Source of the DNA: Uruburuella suis
GTDB taxonomy: Bacteria; Pseudomonadota; Gammaproteobacteria; Burkholderiales; Neisseriaceae
Length of the DNA stretch: 50,508 bases
Direction: 5' to 3'
NCBI RefSeq assembly: GCF_004341385.1
Contig: NZ_SLXE01000020.1
Coordinates: 1-50,508 of the forward strand
A program made the translations under genes and the position numbers. Position 1 is the first letter of the stretch. The number at the start of each line of letters is the position of its first letter. Shown here piece by piece: positions 1-7,927 of this stretch. The notes under the pieces were generated by a model. That model saw nothing but the letters and a program-made list of their open reading frames with translations. It had not been told where the DNA came from and searched no databases.

Positions 1-72
1 GCGTGGAATGCGTTGGTTGCAGAAAAAGACAAACTCTGTTCGCTGGTGGCTTGTGAATGGGCTTTATTATAG
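1..72 (+). mobile_element. IS630-like transposase, C-terminal tail only
   Basis: The window opens inside a reading frame that runs 23 codons to a TAG at 70-72. The visible residues include AWNALVAEKDKL followed by ACEWALL. This resembles the C-terminus of IS630-family transposases, which commonly end in an AWN-x-L(I/V)-A segment and a short W-containing tail. The rest lies outside the window, so completeness cannot be judged. The family assignment is inference from a short segment. Confidence 0.5.
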
Positions 73-88
73 ATTATTTATTTTAAAT

Positions 89-190
89 GGTATTACGCCG
101 CCTTTGGGCGGCTAATCGTACCTACGGCTTGCTGTTAGTGTGGCATGCGTACGATTACGCTTTGCTTTGTAAAGCTAATCGTACCTACGC
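89..190. repeat. Two copies of palindromic repeat D
   Basis: Two copies of an imperfect palindrome built on ATTACGC...GCTAATCGTACCTACG lie at about 89-126 and 143-190. The second reads GCGTACGATTACG, then a short TTTGCTTTGTAAAG centre, then CTAATCGTACCTACGC. The same unit recurs five times at 5176-5672. It abuts the stop codon of the MBL hydrolase gene on the minus strand, so it could act as a terminator-like hairpin there. No protein is encoded. Confidence 0.75.
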
Positions 191-193
191 AGT

Positions 194-967
194 TTAATAG
201 CTTGAATTAATGGTGAGACCGTCGTAGGCGGGGGCGATGCCGGGCGGGCAGGCGGCGAGCAATTCTTCGTAGCCCAGCGCGTGGGTCATGTGAATCAGCC
301 AGGTGTGGCGGGCGCCGATTTGCTCGGCATAATCGCAGGCTTGATCGAAGCTTAAGTGGCTGGGGTAGGGGCGCGGGCTTAAGCAGTCGATAAACAAATG
401 ATCCAAGCCTTGCAGAGCGGCAATTTGGGCGCTGCTGATGTGGTTGATGTCGGTGAGCCAGGCGATGTTTGCGATGCGGTAGGCGGTGGTGTGCCAATGG
501 CCGTGCGGCATTTGGAAGTGTTGCAGCGGCGCGCCGTTGAGCGTGAGGCTGTCGGTGAGCGGGCGCGCTTCGAGCACGGGGCGGTTCCAGTGGCTGCCGG
601 GCGGGAAAAAGGCGTAGTCGAAGCGCTCGCTGATGTTGGCCAGGGTGGCGGCACTGCCGTAAATCGGTATGCTGCCTTGCTGCTTGTAGCAAAAGCCGCG
701 CAAATCATCAATGCCGTTGAGGTGGTCGGCGTGCGGGTGGGTGTAGAGCACGCCGTCGATGCGCGGCAGCTGCTCGCGCAGGGCTTGGCTGCGGAAATCG
801 GGGCCGGTGTCGATTTGCCAGCCTTGGCCGCCGATATCGAGCCAGGCGCTGCAACGGCTGCGGCGGTTTTTCGGGTGGGGGCTGGTGCACACGGGGCAGG
901 TGCAGCCGATGGCGGGGGTGCCGGAGGAGCTGCCGCAGCCGAGCACGGTCAGGCGGATATGGGGCAT
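194..967 (-). CDS. MBL-fold metallo-hydrolase, PhnP-like
   Basis: This 257-residue metallo-beta-lactamase-fold hydrolase probably cleaves a phosphodiester-type substrate in the cytoplasm. It carries the metal motif THPHADH (His77, His79, Asp81, His82) and later His226/His229. An N-terminal CxCxxC (Cys22, Cys24, Cys27) resembles the structural zinc site of PhnP phosphodiesterases. No phn genes are nearby, so a phosphonate role is not supported and the substrate is unknown. I start it at MPHIRL. A longer frame to 1024 would translate a DUS (FQTA), which is unlikely to be coding. No strong Shine-Dalgarno is visible. Repeat A copy 1 lies immediately upstream. Confidence 0.85.
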   Translation of the reverse strand: MPHIRLTVLGCGSSSGTPAIGCTCPVCTSPHPKNRRSRCSAWLDIGGQGWQIDTGPDFRSQALREQLPRIDGVLYTHPHADHLNGIDDLRGFCYKQQGSIPIYGSAATLANISERFDYAFFPPGSHWNRPVLEARPLTDSLTLNGAPLQHFQMPHGHWHTTAYRIANIAWLTDINHISSAQIAALQGLDHLFIDCLSPRPYPSHLSFDQACDYAEQIGARHTWLIHMTHALGYEELLAACPPGIAPAYDGLTINSSY

Positions 968-1051
968 AATGTGTGGGTATTGTTTTGTGGGTTGTTTTAC
1001 GGGAGAGGCCGTCTGAAACGGCACAGCACAAGTGGGTTATTATAGCTTATT

Positions 1052-1211
1052 AGGGTCTGTTCACATTTCATCACGCGACAATATTTTGGCTCAAAACGCG
1101 CCTGCTGCGTTGAAAATGCTCGCAAGGTGTTCAACCTTGCTGTGCTTTTCGCCTTGCAGCCACGCTTTTGCGCTCAAAATCTTACTCGCGGATGAATTGT
1201 GAACAGACCCT
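1052..1211. repeat. Element A, copy 1 (MITE-like, 160 bp)
   Basis: A non-coding element bounded by AGGGTCTGTTCAC and GTGAACAGACCCT (13-bp perfect terminal inverted repeats), flanked by TA on both sides. The two halves are imperfect reverse complements along most of their length. They meet at a central hairpin GCAAGGT-gttca-ACCTTGC. Other full copies are at 17034, 41501 and 50257. It lies between ohr and the MBL hydrolase gene. Confidence 0.85.
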
Positions 1212-1245
1212 AGAAGGGAAAAGATGTTGCGCGCGCCGGTTGATT

Positions 1246-1277
1246 AAAATGCCGTCTGAATTTTCAGACGGCATTTT
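1246..1277. terminator. AT-DUS inverted pair downstream of ohr
   Basis: AAAATGCCGTCTGAA is followed by its reverse complement, giving a 15-bp stem. It lies just downstream of ohr, whose stop is at 1303 on the minus strand. This is one of few places where the ATGCCGTCTGAA variant is used instead of AGGCCGTCTGAA. Confidence 0.75.
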
Positions 1278-1302
1278 GAATTTGCCTTGCGGGCTCGGCG
1301 CG

Positions 1303-1713
1303 TTAAGCGGTTTCTACATGCAGGCGCACGTCGATATTGCCGCGGGTGGCGTTGGAATAGGGGCAAACTTGGTGGGCGGCTTCAATCAGCTGCTGCGCTT
1401 GCTCGGTGCTGAGCCCTTGGGTGCGCACGGTGATGTCGGCATCGAGCTTGTAGCCGCCTTCGGGGGTTTGGCCGATGCCGATGGCCACTGAAGTGTGGCT
1501 GCCGGCCAGCGGCAATTTCAGTTTTTTGGCGGTCAGCTCCAGGGCGCTGTCGAAGCAGGCGGCATAGCCCAGGGCAAACAATTGCTCGGGGTTGGCGCCG
1601 CTTTTGCCGGAGCCTGGCACAACCAAATCAAAGGCGAGGCTGCCGTCGTCAAGCGCAGTGTGGCCGGAGCGGCCGCCGGTGGCGGTGGCGCGGGTGGTGT
1701 AGAAGATTTTCAT
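1303..1713 (-). CDS. ohr: Organic hydroperoxide resistance protein Ohr
   Basis: Ohr is a cytoplasmic thiol peroxidase of the OsmC/Ohr family that reduces organic and lipid hydroperoxides to alcohols, usually with lipoyl-protein thiols as donor. The 136-residue length is normal. The redox pair is present: Cys53 in GYAACFDSAL and Cys117 in VCPYSNATRGN. Arg15 and Glu43, which polarise the peroxidatic Cys, also appear to be in place. It is a single gene ending in a DUS terminator. Two AT-rich palindromes upstream could be operators for a MarR/OhrR-type repressor, but no such regulator is in the window. Confidence 0.93.
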   Translation of the reverse strand: MKIFYTTRATATGGRSGHTALDDGSLAFDLVVPGSGKSGANPEQLFALGYAACFDSALELTAKKLKLPLAGSHTSVAIGIGQTPEGGYKLDADITVRTQGLSTEQAQQLIEAAHQVCPYSNATRGNIDVRLHVETA

Positions 1714-1796
1714 GCTTGCATCCTTGTGAGGTTTTGAGGGAGGCAGGTTGCCGGAGCACAGTTTCAGACGGCCTGCTATGCGTTACTTTAATGCAA

Positions 1797-1855
1797 AACA
1801 AATGTATTGTTTGTTGCGGCAGGGTTAAATTTTGTTATACATGTTTGTATGTATA
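1797..1855. promoter_or_regulatory. Possible MarR-type operators upstream of ohr
   Basis: Two palindromes lie 84-142 bp upstream of the ohr start. AACAA-ATGTA-TTGTT occupies 1797-1811. TATACAT-GTTTGT-ATGTATA occupies 1836-1855, with 7-bp perfect arms. OhrR, a MarR-family repressor, binds AT-rich dyads near ohr in other bacteria. Assigning these sites to such a repressor is inference. Confidence 0.35.
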
Positions 1856-1856
1856 T

Positions 1857-1900
1857 TTAAAGGCCGTCTGAACGATTTTCAGGGTTCAGACGGCCTTTAA
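1857..1900. terminator. DUS inverted pair downstream of aldo/keto reductase
   Basis: An AG-DUS and its reverse complement, extended by AAA/TTT, form a stem of about 15 bp. It lies about 110 bp past the stop of the aldo/keto reductase gene on the minus strand and just upstream of the presumed ohr control region. Confidence 0.7.
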
Positions 1901-2007
1901 ATTAAGTGCCCTTTCAATAAAGCAAATTTACGAGGCGGTGCAGCGCAGACTGTATGGCAAAGCGACACAACGCAGTAAGATGGTTTTTTGATGGATACCG
2001 ATGCTGC

Positions 2008-2820
2008 TTAATCCCACTCGGGCGCCAAGCCTTCGGGGCTCACTTCGCGGCCGTTGCGCTCAAGCGCATCGATGCGCTGCATGTCGGCATCGGTGAGGGC
2101 GAGCTGCTGCGCTTTGAGGTTGCTGATGAGGTTTTCGCGCTTGGTGGATGAGGGAATCACGGCATAGCCTTTGTGCAGCGCCCAAGCCAATGCCACTTGG
2201 GCGCTGGTGGCTTGGTGGGCGCGGGCGATGTCGAGCAGGGTTGGGTCTTGCAGCACTTTGCCGTAGGCCAAAGTCATGTAGGAGGTGACACGGATAGCTT
2301 GGGCTTGCAGAAAGTCCACCAATTTTCTGTTTTGCAGATAGGGGCTCAATTCAATTTGGTTGGTGGCGATTTCGCCGCTGCCCACCACCTCGATTGCTTC
2401 GCGGGTTTGTGCGATATTGAAGTTGGACACGCCGATCAGGCGGGTGAGCCCTTGGGCTTTCGTTTCGGCGAGCGCGCCCATAAAATCGGCCAAAGCCACG
2501 CCGTTGCCGGGGGCGGGCCAGTGAATCAGGGTGAGGTCCACGGCATCGGTGCGCAATTTGTGCAGGCTCTCTTTGAGGCTGTCGGCCAGTTTGCTCGGGC
2601 TGTAGTTGTCGACCCAGATTTTGGTGGTGAGGAAAAGCTCGCTGCGCGGCACACCGCTCTCGGCAATGGCTTGCCCCACTTCGGCTTCGTTGCCGTAGAT
2701 TTGGGCGGTGTCGATGGCGCGGTAGCCCACATCGAGCGCGTTTTTCACCGAATCGATCACGGTTTGGCCGCTTAAGCGGAAAGTGCCCACGCCAAAGGCG
2801 GGTAAGGTGTTGGTGTTCAT
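2008..2820 (-). CDS. dkgB: Aldo/keto reductase, DkgB-like
   Basis: A 270-residue NADPH-dependent aldo/keto reductase of the 2,5-diketo-D-gluconate reductase B type, which reduces small aldehydes and ketones such as methylglyoxal in the cytoplasm. The catalytic tetrad is visible: Asp37 and Tyr42 (IDTAQIYGNE), Lys67 (TTKIW) and His100 (LIHWP). Length matches DkgB. The start at MNTNTLPAF follows a good AGGAG about 7 bases upstream; a longer frame to 2865 lacks this. The physiological substrate cannot be read from sequence. Next to it are a DUS hairpin and an MFS exporter gene. Confidence 0.85.
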   Translation of the reverse strand: MNTNTLPAFGVGTFRLSGQTVIDSVKNALDVGYRAIDTAQIYGNEAEVGQAIAESGVPRSELFLTTKIWVDNYSPSKLADSLKESLHKLRTDAVDLTLIHWPAPGNGVALADFMGALAETKAQGLTRLIGVSNFNIAQTREAIEVVGSGEIATNQIELSPYLQNRKLVDFLQAQAIRVTSYMTLAYGKVLQDPTLLDIARAHQATSAQVALAWALHKGYAVIPSSTKRENLISNLKAQQLALTDADMQRIDALERNGREVSPEGLAPEWD

Positions 2821-2868
2821 ATCAAGCTCCTGAATATAAAGGTTTTGAAAAATAAAGGTTTTCAAAGG

Positions 2869-2891
2869 CAGGCCGTCTGAAAGGCGGCCTG
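2869..2891. terminator. Short hairpin containing one DUS
   Basis: CAGGCCG and CGGCCTG form a 7-bp stem around the remainder of a single DUS. It sits 23 bases past the stop of the MFS transporter gene and upstream of the aldo/keto reductase. It is a weaker terminator candidate than the full DUS pairs. Confidence 0.4.
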
Positions 2892-2913
2892 TGCAACAGC
2901 ATCAGTTTAAAAA

Positions 2914-4104
2914 TCAATCGTTGTTCAAGCAAGGGGTGACGGCTGCTTTTTTGCCGCTGCGGCTGCCATGCATCGATAGCGCGGTGGCCAGCGCCAGCAG
3001 CAGGGCACCTGCCCAAGCGGTGTGGATCAGGCCGCTGTGTGCCACAATCCAGCCGCCCAGCGCTGCGCCGAAGGTAATGCCGAGATTAAAAGCAGCGATG
3101 TTGAGACCGGAAGCCACTTCCACCGCTTGCGGCGCGTCTTTTTCGGCTTGCTGCACCACCATTAATTGCAGCGGCGGCACGGTGGCAAAGCTGGTTAAGC
3201 CCAGCAGCACGGTGCTGAACACCACCGCCACCGGATGCGCGGCGGTAAACAGAAACGACAGCAGCACCAAAGCCTGGGCGGCAAACAGAATATTCAGTGC
3301 GGTGCGCACACCGGCGCGGTCGGCCAGGCGGGCGCCGAGAATATTGCCGGTGGCCACCGCGATGCCGTAGGCAACCAACATCAGGCTCACCGCATCGTTA
3401 CTGAAGCCGCTCAATTCCTGCAAAATGGGCGCCAGAAAGGTGAAGAGCACAAAAGTGCCGCCATAGCCGATCACGGTGAGCGCATACACCAACCACAAGC
3501 GCGGCGAAGTGAGCACGGCCAATTGCTGCGCACGGGTGGCCGGCGCACCTTGCTGCAAGCGGCTCGGGATAAACAGCAGGCTGCCGATAAAGGCGGCCAC
3601 GCCCAATGAAGACACAATCAGAAAAGTGGTTTGCCAGCCCCAATGTTGGCCGATAAACGTGCCCAGCGGCACACCGGTAACCAGCGCCACGGTGAGGCCG
3701 GTAAACATCATCGCAATCGCACGCGCGGCTTTTTCTTTAGCCACAAGCTGGGTGGCGATGGTGGCGCCGATAGAGAAAAACACCCCGTGCGCCAGGCCGG
3801 TAACGATGCGTGCAATCAGCAAAGTGGCGAAGCTTGTGGCCTGCCAGGCCAAGAGATTGCCCAGCACAAAAACCGCCATCAACATCAACAACACATTTTT
3901 GCGCGGCCAGCGGGCGGTGGCCGCCGTGAGCAGCGGCGCGCTAAGCGCCACCGATAAAGCATAAAGGCTCACCGCCAAGCCGGCCGAGGGCAGCGTGATG
4001 CCCAAATCGGCGGCAATGGTGGGCAAGAGCCCCACAATCACAAATTCGGTGGTGCCGATGGCAAACGCACCGAGCATCAAAGCAAATAAAGCAGGAGGCA
4101 TCAT
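2914..4104 (-). CDS. MFS transporter (AraJ/YdhP-type exporter)
   Basis: A 396-residue major facilitator superfamily permease of the 12-helix drug/sugar-efflux type. The N-terminus (FALMLGAFAIGTTEFVIVGL) is the conserved first helix of the AraJ/YdhP/PbuE group (DHA1 family). Hydrophobic helices recur throughout, with a charged RLQQG loop near the middle. Three in-frame ATGs follow the SD AAAGGA; I use the one about 6 bases downstream. It is divergent from a LysR-type regulator across about 135 bp. That arrangement usually means the regulator controls the exporter. The substrate is unknown. Confidence 0.85.
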   Translation of the reverse strand: MMPPALFALMLGAFAIGTTEFVIVGLLPTIAADLGITLPSAGLAVSLYALSVALSAPLLTAATARWPRKNVLLMLMAVFVLGNLLAWQATSFATLLIARIVTGLAHGVFFSIGATIATQLVAKEKAARAIAMMFTGLTVALVTGVPLGTFIGQHWGWQTTFLIVSSLGVAAFIGSLLFIPSRLQQGAPATRAQQLAVLTSPRLWLVYALTVIGYGGTFVLFTFLAPILQELSGFSNDAVSLMLVAYGIAVATGNILGARLADRAGVRTALNILFAAQALVLLSFLFTAAHPVAVVFSTVLLGLTSFATVPPLQLMVVQQAEKDAPQAVEVASGLNIAAFNLGITFGAALGGWIVAHSGLIHTAWAGALLLALATALSMHGSRSGKKAAVTPCLNND

Positions 4105-4239
4105 CATTTTTCCTTTCATCATAAGCAGGCCGTCTGAAAAAAACCGGGCTGGAAAATGCATCACAGGCGGCATTATGCTGCTTTTACATTTTCAGAAAAA
4201 TAGGATAATCTGCAAATGATTTTTACAGAAAGTGCAAAA

Positions 4240-5151
4240 ATGAAATTGGATTTAGAGGCATTGAATATTTTCGTGCAAATCGTGGAAAGCGGCTCGATCA
4301 GCGGCGCCGCGCAGCGGCTGGATATGCCCGTGTCGGCCGTGAGCCGCAGCTTGAGCCGGCTCGAGCAGCATTTGGGCCTCACCTTGTTGCAACGCAGCAC
4401 CCGTCGCATGGAAATCACCGACGAAGGCCGCCTTCTATTGGCGCAGGCGCACAAAATACTCGATGAAGTGCGCCTCACCGAAGAGCGGCTGGCGCTGAGG
4501 CGCGCGCAAATCGGCGGTGTGTTGCGCATCAACACTTCGGTGCCGGTGATGCTGCATGTGCTCTCGCCGCTGTTGGCCGATTTTTGCGCCCAATATCCGC
4601 AAATCGAAATCGAGTTGGGCAGCAACGATCATTTGATTGATTTGATTGAAGAGCGCACCGATGTGGCGCTGCGCATCGGCCGCTTGCAAGATTCCGCCAT
4701 GCACGCGCGCCTGCTCGGCCACACCGCCATCCGCATCCTGGCCGCGCCCGCTTATCTGGCGCAACACGGCACGCCGCAAAGCGCCGCCGATTTGGCGCAA
4801 CACCGCCTGCTCGGTTTCACCGCCCCCACCACGCTCAACCAATGGCCGCTGCCCGACGGCCGCGGCGGCCTGCTGGAAATCAGCCCCGCCGTGCGCGCTT
4901 CCAGCGGAGAAACCCTGCGCCATCTGGCGCTGGCCGGCAACGGTATTGTGTGTTTGTCGGATTTGATGACGTTTACCGACCGCGAAAGCGGCGCGCTGGT
5001 GCCGCTTTTGGAACACGAGCGCGAGCATGTCAGCCAGCCGCTTTATGCCGTGTATTACCGCCACCGCACGCTTTTGGCACGCACCGCGGTGTTTATCGAT
5101 TTTTTGGCGCAGCAAGTGGCGCAGATGCCGTGGTATCGTGCGCAGGCTTGA
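4240..5151 (+). CDS. LysR-family transcriptional regulator
   Basis: A 303-residue LysR-type regulator. The N-terminal winged helix-turn-helix is clear (LDLEALNIF...GSISGAAQRLDMPVSAVSRSLSRLE, residues about 3-60). An effector-binding domain follows, with the typical LRINTSVPV start near residue 90. I start at MKLDLEAL; an upstream ATG at 4216 would add eight residues. It is transcribed divergently from the MFS exporter gene, which is its likely target, with the shared operator in 4105-4239. The inducer is unknown. Confidence 0.88.
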   Translation: MKLDLEALNIFVQIVESGSISGAAQRLDMPVSAVSRSLSRLEQHLGLTLLQRSTRRMEITDEGRLLLAQAHKILDEVRLTEERLALRRAQIGGVLRINTSVPVMLHVLSPLLADFCAQYPQIEIELGSNDHLIDLIEERTDVALRIGRLQDSAMHARLLGHTAIRILAAPAYLAQHGTPQSAADLAQHRLLGFTAPTTLNQWPLPDGRGGLLEISPAVRASSGETLRHLALAGNGIVCLSDLMTFTDRESGALVPLLEHEREHVSQPLYAVYYRHRTLLARTAVFIDFLAQQVAQMPWYRAQA

Positions 5152-5254
5152 TGTTGACGGGGTAAAAAAGACAGCGCCGTAGGTGCGATTAGCGCAGCGT
5201 AATCGTACGCATGCATATTGCACGCTATCGACTTTAAGTTGATTGAAACCCTCG

Positions 5255-5289
5255 CAGGCCGTCTGAAACTTGGTTATTCAGACGGCCTG
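5255..5289. terminator. DUS inverted pair inside D cluster, unit 1
   Basis: CAGGCCGTCTGAA and its reverse complement are separated by about 9 bases. It could terminate transcription from the LysR gene upstream. The matching copy is at 5487-5521. Confidence 0.55.
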
Positions 5290-5486
5290 TTTGGTGTTGG
5301 GTGTGCGGCAGGTTTCATGCGTACGATTACGCTTTGCTTTGGCAAAGCTAATCGTACCTACGCTGTTTCAGACGGCCTGTTTGGCTTTGGGTGCGCGGCA
5401 GTGCCGTAGGTACGATTAGCCGTGAAACGGCGTAATCGTACGCATGCATATTGCACGATATCGACTTTAAGTTGATGAAAACCTCG

Positions 5487-5521
5487 CAGGCCGTCTGAAA
5501 CTTGGGTGTTCAGACGGCCTG
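5487..5521. terminator. DUS inverted pair inside D cluster, unit 2
   Basis: The second copy of the stem at 5255-5289, carried by the tandem duplication. Confidence 0.55.
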
Positions 5522-5686
5522 TTTGGTGTTGGGTGTGCGGCAGGTTTCATGCGTACGATTACGCTTTGCTTTGGCAAAGCTAATCGTACCTACGCTGTTT
5601 CAGACGGCTTGTTTGGCTTTGGGTGTTCGGTGAGTTTCATGCGTACGATTACGCTGCGCTAATCGTACCTACTTGCTACGCATTGA

Positions 5687-5701
5687 TTGTGAACAGACCC
5701 T
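5687..5701. repeat. Solo right end of element A
   Basis: TTGTGAACAGACCCT is one terminus of element A without the rest of the element. It lies just past the tatD-like stop, at the edge of the D cluster. It is probably a deletion remnant. Confidence 0.6.
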
Positions 5702-5711
5702 CAATCATTAA

Positions 5712-6485
5712 TTAAGCGGGGCGCGGCACTTTGTTGAACAGGGCATAGAAATTGTCGGTGGTGGTGCGGGCGGTGTTTTCCAAGGTGTCGCCGCGCAGGG
5801 CGGCCACGAATTCGGCGGTGTGGCGCACATAGGCCGGCTCGTTTTGGCGGCCGCGCTTGGGCACGGGCGCGAGATAAGGGGCGTCGGTTTCCACCAAGAT
5901 GCGGTCGGCGGGCACATATTTGGCCGCTTCTTGAATATCGGCGGCGTTTTTGAAGGTGACGATGCCGGAAAAAGAAATGTAAAAGCCCAAATCAAGCGCC
6001 ATGCGCGCCACGCGCACATTTTCGGTGAAGCAGTGGATCACGCCGGCGTGGGCGCGGCCTTCGCGCAGCATGGCCATGGTGTCGTCGGCGGCATCGCGGG
6101 TGTGCACAATCAGCGGCAGGCCGCTTTGGTTGGCTGCTTCGATGTGCTCGGCGAAGCGGCGCTGCTGCCAAGCCAAATCGCCTTTGCACCAATGGTAATC
6201 GAGGCCGGTTTCGCCTATGCCCACCACTTTGGGGTGGGCGGCATGGGCGCACATTTCGGCGATGCTGAATTCTTTGGCGTCTTCACGGTCGGGGTGCACG
6301 CCCACGCTGGCGTAGATATTGTCGTGCGCTTGGGCAATGGCGAGCACTTCTTCGAAGCTTTCGCGGCTCACGCTGATGGCCAGCGCCTGCGCCACTTGGT
6401 TTGCCGCCATATTGGCAAGCACTTCGGGCAGGCGCTCGGCGAGGCCTTCGAAATTCAAATGGCAATGTGAATCAATCAGTTGCAT
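5712..6485 (-). CDS. TatD/YcfH-family metal-dependent hydrolase
   Basis: A 257-residue TatD-family hydrolase (deoxyribonuclease-like TIM barrel, cytoplasmic). The metal ligands are in place: His7 and His9 (DSHCHL), Glu92 (GETGLDYH), His128 (IVHTR), His151 (IHCF) and Asp201 (ETDAPYL). It is the last gene of a run mltG-tmk-holB-pilZ-tatD, 13 bases after the PilZ gene. Conservation of holB-pilZ-tatD order in proteobacteria supports the YcfH branch. Its cellular substrate is not settled by sequence. Confidence 0.9.
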   Translation of the reverse strand: MQLIDSHCHLNFEGLAERLPEVLANMAANQVAQALAISVSRESFEEVLAIAQAHDNIYASVGVHPDREDAKEFSIAEMCAHAAHPKVVGIGETGLDYHWCKGDLAWQQRRFAEHIEAANQSGLPLIVHTRDAADDTMAMLREGRAHAGVIHCFTENVRVARMALDLGFYISFSGIVTFKNAADIQEAAKYVPADRILVETDAPYLAPVPKRGRQNEPAYVRHTAEFVAALRGDTLENTARTTTDNFYALFNKVPRPA

Positions 6486-6498
6486 GGGCGGCTTCGGC

Positions 6499-6855
6499 TC
6501 AGAGGGTGAAGGTGGTGCGGTCGTTTTTCAGCAGGCTGCCCAATTCGGCTTCAATTTGGCTTTTGGTTTGGGCGCTGATTTCATCGTTGGAAAAGGCCAA
6601 GCCGATGCCTTTGGGGCGGTTGGCCGAGGTGCGGGCGGGGTTGATCCAGGCCACTTGGGTGCGCAGGAATTTTTTGTCGGGATGCTCGGCTAATTCCAGC
6701 GCCAGCAGCACTTCGTCGCCGAGCGAGAATGCATCGTCGGTGGGCACAAACAGGCCGCCGTGCTCGAAAAAAGCCATATAGCTGTTGTAGAGCAGGTGTT
6801 TGTCTTTCAATTGCAGCGCCATCATGCGGCCGGGCAGGTTGTCGGTTTTGTTCAT
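6499..6855 (-). CDS. pilZ: PilZ-domain protein, type IV pilus-associated PilZ
   Basis: A 118-residue single-domain PilZ protein, a cytoplasmic factor needed for type IV pilus assembly in Pseudomonas and Neisseria. The N-terminus lacks the RxxxR c-di-GMP-binding motif, as is usual for the PilZ proper type. The visible core is GLFVPT, then a block of hydrophobic strands and GIGLAF near residue 85. It begins 11 bases after holB and ends 13 bases before the tatD-like gene, the conserved holB-pilZ order. AAGG upstream of ATG serves as ribosome site. Identification rests mainly on gene order plus fold motifs. Confidence 0.85.
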   Translation of the reverse strand: MNKTDNLPGRMMALQLKDKHLLYNSYMAFFEHGGLFVPTDDAFSLGDEVLLALELAEHPDKKFLRTQVAWINPARTSANRPKGIGLAFSNDEISAQTKSQIEAELGSLLKNDRTTFTL

Positions 6856-6866
6856 TTGAGTGGCCT

Positions 6867-7844
6867 TTATTTGTTTTGCCAGAAGGTAAGATAGTCGATC
6901 AAAATGCGTTCAAGCTGCATTTTAACATTCAAGGTGTGGTGGCCGTAAGGGGCTAATGCAGATAAGCTGCCAAGCAGGGCAAAAAGTGCGGCGGCATCGG
7001 TTTGGACGGCTACTTTGTGCAGAGCCGAGGCGTGGGCGGGGTAATAGAGCGGCGGCATTTGGCGGGCGCTCAGGCCGATATCGAGCAGCCATTTGTGCAG
7101 CCAGTCGAGAAACACGGCCAGCGGCCATTTTTGTTTGTCGAAGGCGGCGGCATAGTCGAGTATGCCCAACAGGCGCGGCGCGGCCAATAATTCGAGCAGC
7201 TCGCGGCGTAAGGCGTCTTGCTCGGGCGCGGGCTCGAAAAGGGGTGCGCCGCTGTGAAAAGCCAGCAGCGCTTCGGCATCGGCCATGCCGCGTGTGTGCA
7301 GAAATTGCAGTGCTTCTTCGCGGCCGGGTGGGCTTAAGAGCATTTGGCGGCAGCGGCTTTTGATGGTGGGCAAAAGCTTGTCGCGCGCATGGGTGACCAA
7401 AATAAACACCACATCGGCCGGCGGCTCTTCCAGCACTTTGAGCAAGCCGTTGGCCGCTTGCAGATTCATGCTTTCAGCCGGGTGCACCAGCACCACGCGC
7501 CGGCCGCCGCGCACGGATGTGAGCTGGATATCGTTGATGAGGGCACGCACGGCGTCGATTTTGATTTGCAGCAGCTTGCGCCCCACGGCTTCGCCTTCGG
7601 GGATTTCGGGCGTGAGTTCGTAAAAATCGGGATGGCTTTGCTGGGCAAACAAATGGCATGAGGGGCATTGGCCGCAAGGCTCGTGGCGGCTTTTCGGTGT
7701 TTCACACAGCAAAGCCTGCGCCAAGTGGCGGGCAAATGCGGTTTTGCCGGTGTTTTGTTTGCCGGTGAAAAGCCAGGCATTGGGCTGCTGCTGCCAGTGT
7801 TCGGCCAGCTTTTGCCATTGGGCGGCGTGCCAAGGGTAAATCAT
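6867..7844 (-). CDS. holB: DNA polymerase III delta prime subunit
   Basis: This is the delta prime subunit of the clamp-loader complex of the replicative polymerase. The 325-residue protein has an N-terminal AAA+ domain with GKQNTGKT (28-35) as P-loop. A zinc module follows: Cys47, Cys57, Cys60 and Cys63. A conserved VLEEPPADVVFILVTH segment lies near residue 140, ahead of the C-terminal collar. The P-loop is retained although delta prime subunits often do not hydrolyse ATP. It sits between tmk and pilZ, the usual order in this group. Confidence 0.93.
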   Translation of the reverse strand: MIYPWHAAQWQKLAEHWQQQPNAWLFTGKQNTGKTAFARHLAQALLCETPKSRHEPCGQCPSCHLFAQQSHPDFYELTPEIPEGEAVGRKLLQIKIDAVRALINDIQLTSVRGGRRVVLVHPAESMNLQAANGLLKVLEEPPADVVFILVTHARDKLLPTIKSRCRQMLLSPPGREEALQFLHTRGMADAEALLAFHSGAPLFEPAPEQDALRRELLELLAAPRLLGILDYAAAFDKQKWPLAVFLDWLHKWLLDIGLSARQMPPLYYPAHASALHKVAVQTDAAALFALLGSLSALAPYGHHTLNVKMQLERILIDYLTFWQNK

Positions 7845-7890
7845 GCGGGTATCGTTATCAAAATGAAGTGGCGTTTATTATACAAGGCTT

Positions 7891-7921
7891 GAGGCCGTCT
7901 GAAAGATTTTCAGACGGCCTC
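7891..7921. terminator. DUS inverted pair between tmk and holB
   Basis: GAGGCCGTCTGAAA and its reverse complement lie 6 bases past the tmk stop. It may partially separate tmk transcription from holB, pilZ and tatD. Confidence 0.6.
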
Positions 7922-7927
7922 TTTCAA

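Larger units (their letters stand above)
5176..5672. repeat. Palindromic repeat D cluster, tandemly duplicated
   Basis: Five palindromic D units occur at about 5176-5214, 5316-5363, 5403-5447, 5548-5595 and 5638-5672. Each is built from CGTAGGTACGATTAGC and GCGTAATCGTACGCATG arms. Between them are two inverted DUS pairs (5255-5289 and 5487-5521) and a repeated ATCGACTTTAAGTTGAT dyad. A unit of about 230 bp starting at 5176 is repeated at 5403 with few differences. The whole interval between the LysR and TatD-like genes is repeat and shows no credible gene. Confidence 0.85.

Noticed and set aside
5176..5672. CRISPR array
   Set aside because: Repeats are palindromic, of unequal spacing, and their spacers are themselves repeated; no cas genes are present.
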